From positions 1 through 55,031 of the forward strand of contig CALANA010000152.1 in NCBI GenBank assembly GCA_937925925.1: a stretch of 55,031 nt of DNA. The letters run 5' to 3'. Under the pieces are notes generated by a model that saw only the letters and a list, made by a program, of their open reading frames with translations, made no database searches and was not told where the DNA came from. The stretch is from an uncultured Chloroflexales bacterium (GTDB taxonomy: Bacteria; Chloroflexota; Chloroflexia; Chloroflexales; Chloroflexaceae). Each line of letters opens with the position of its first letter. Position 1 is the stretch's first letter. Shown in pieces: positions 53,766 through 55,031 of this stretch. A program made the position numbers and the translations under genes.

Positions 53766-54605
53766 CTATTGCTCGTCCAGCGACGCAAGCGCCGCCTGCA
53801 ATTCCTGCGCATCCATGCTCGAACTGTGTTCCAGGGTGGGGAACGTCCCCTCGCGTACATCGGTGGCATACTGCTGCAGCGCAGTGGCGATTGTGTCGGC
53901 CAGCGTGGCATAGCGGCGAGCATGGCGCGGGACAAAATCGGTGTACAGACCGAGCATATCGTGCCACACCTGCACCTGTCCATCACAGCCTGATCCGGCC
54001 CCGATGCCAATCGTTGGAATGCGCAGACGAGCGGTAATCGCATGAGCCAGCTCGGCCGGCACCAGTTCCAGCACGAGGCTAAAGACCCCCGCCTGCTGCA
54101 AGGCCAGGGCATCCTCAATCAACTGGCGCGCCCGGCCCGCTCGTTTGCCCTGGACGCGCACGCCCATCTGGTTGACTGACTGCGGAGTAAAGCCGATATG
54201 CCCCATCACTGGAATACCCAGTTCAACCAGACGCTGCACGGTGGGTGCAACGCTGGTGCCGCCCTCTAGCTTGACCGCCTGCGCTCCGGTTTCTTGCAGC
54301 ACCCGCCCGGCAGAATGCACCGCCTGTTCGACGGTCGTATAGGTTAGAAAAGGCAAATCGCCCACCACCAGCGCCTGCTGGCTCCCGCGTACCACTGCCC
54401 GGATATGGTGCAACATCTCGTCCAGCGACACCGGCAGTGTGGTGGGATGGCCGAGCATCACCATAGCCAGCGTATCGCCCACCAGAATGAGCGGAATGCC
54501 CGCTCGATCAACGATTTGCGCCGAGGTATAGTCGTAGGCGGTGACCATTGGAATCCGTTCACCGCGCCGCTTCATGCGTTGAATATCAAGGATTGTCAGG
54601 CGCAC
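53766..54605 (-). CDS. panB: 3-methyl-2-oxobutanoate hydroxymethyltransferase
   Basis: This 279-aa TIM barrel makes ketopantoate from ketoisovalerate and methylene-tetrahydrofolate. The metal-binding [29 protein letters not shown] and catalytic Glu in [10 protein letters not shown] are intact. GTG 54605 has AAGGAGG 6 nt upstream, an ideal site; the longer frame to 54638 places this site inside the gene. First gene of panB-ggct-panC. Confidence 0.96.
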   Translation of the reverse strand: MRLTILDIQRMKRRGERIPMVTAYDYTSAQIVDRAGIPLILVGDTLAMVMLGHPTTLPVSLDEMLHHIRAVVRGSQQALVVGDLPFLTYTTVEQAVHSAGRVLQETGAQAVKLEGGTSVAPTVQRLVELGIPVMGHIGFTPQSVNQMGVRVQGKRAGRARQLIEDALALQQAGVFSLVLELVPAELAHAITARLRIPTIGIGAGSGCDGQVQVWHDMLGLYTDFVPRHARRYATLADTIATALQQYATDVREGTFPTLEHSSSMDAQELQAALASLDEQ

Positions 54606-54749
54606 CAGAAGCCTCCTTCGCTGGAATACGTGTTTCATTCAGCACTGCTTGTTTTAAGCTTACCATGCTGAGTTACGCAGATAGTCTACCGCCATGACGT
54701 TGAGAATGATTATGCTTCATTATAGCGAAGTTATGCGGTCGTTCATCAC

Positions 54750-54848
54750 CAGGCCTCTTCGCGTCTTCGCGTCTTCGCATCCTCGCCTTCCGTCTCTTCA
54801 CCTCTTCACGTCCTCGCGTCCGCGCCTCTTTGTGTCCTCGTGTCCTCA
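54750..54848. repeat. Imperfect short tandem repeat (CTTCGCGT-like)
   Basis: About ten degenerate units of 8-10 bp (TCTTCGCGTCTTCGCG, then CCTCGCGTCC variants). No coding function seen. Confidence 0.6.
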
Positions 54849-55031
54849 TACCGTTGCGCCGTGACCCTTCCGCATGTGCTTGCCATTCGTCCTTCAACGA
54901 GACTGCGTCGCGGCGGGGGGGCGGGTGCTGCAGGCCCCCGCCCATGTTCCTTTTCTGGTGCGGCGCGGCTTCGCCGCGCCGCACCAGAAAGGAGATTTCG
55001 GCGACGGGGCGTTGCATGCAACGCCCCGTCG
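54849..55031. mobile_element. Family A element (copy A7), cut by window end
   Basis: Starts TACCGTTGCGCCGTGACCCT after TCA (54846-54848). Contains a perfect 18-bp palindrome at 54952-54990 (centre GCGCGGC-TTC-GCCGCGC) and GGGGCGTTGCATGCAACGCC. The right end lies outside the window. Confidence 0.8.

Overview
The window looks like a chromosomal segment of a Chloroflexota bacterium, most likely a filamentous phototroph of the Chloroflexales. Three things suggest this. The tmRNA-encoded tag (15 codons, ANNNTRVQPRLALAA) resembles the Chloroflexus tag as I remember it. Several proteins carry Chloroflexota-style traits, such as a secreted glycosidase ending in YLPLIMG and a small WRGRIQHV protein. 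The gene set includes F420 biosynthesis, a STAND/BTAD regulator and a ChlI/ChlD-type chelatase. No rRNA or tRNA gene, CRISPR array, transposase or phage gene was seen.

Layout. 0.1-4.1 kb (minus): a three-repeat S1 RNA-binding protein and a fused ChlI-ChlD chelatase. 4.8-13.5 kb (plus): a cell-shape and division block mreB-mreC-mreD-mrdA(PBP2)-minC-minD-minE-era; Era has an unusual N-terminal extension. 13.6-18.9 kb (minus): an F420 block, cofE, stand-alone nitroreductase, cofD, cofC and an F420-dependent (FGD-like) oxidoreductase, with mtaP upstream. 19.7-22.1 kb (plus): DUF1622 membrane protein, short-chain dehydrogenase, Crp/Fnr regulator and ferredoxin. 22.3-25.7 kb (minus): a small EACC1-like protein and a bifunctional PBP1A with a PASTA domain. 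26.1-31.7 kb (plus): Ser/Thr kinase and a large STAND-BTAD regulator. 31.7-42.7 kb: leuB, DoxX, glycosyltransferase, MoxR ATPase, an exported GH51-like arabinofuranosidase (plus), and two small genes, adenosine deaminase, prfA and rpsU (minus). 43.1-50.6 kb: ANTAR response regulator (minus), O-methyltransferase and GAF-SpoIIE phosphatase (plus), endonuclease V (minus), DsbA-like and PspC proteins (plus), and ssrA. 50.9-54.6 kb (minus): carbamoylputrescine-type amidase and panB-ggct-panC.

The most striking content is non-coding. At least four families of short, transposase-less, palindrome-rich elements fill the gaps between genes. Family A has imperfect terminal inverted repeats (TACC...GGTA) and a 3-bp TNA target duplication (TGA, TTA, TAA, TCA) that can be read directly at six of the eight copies. 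One copy replaces the last codons of cofC and separates it from the next gene; another duplicates the stop codon of the amidase gene; a family D element is nested in a third copy and rewrites the end of panC. Many elements contain long, near-perfect palindromes whose arm sequences differ completely from copy to copy while a GCC-NNN-GGC kernel is kept. That pattern is hard to explain by simple copying and is the best candidate here for something undescribed.
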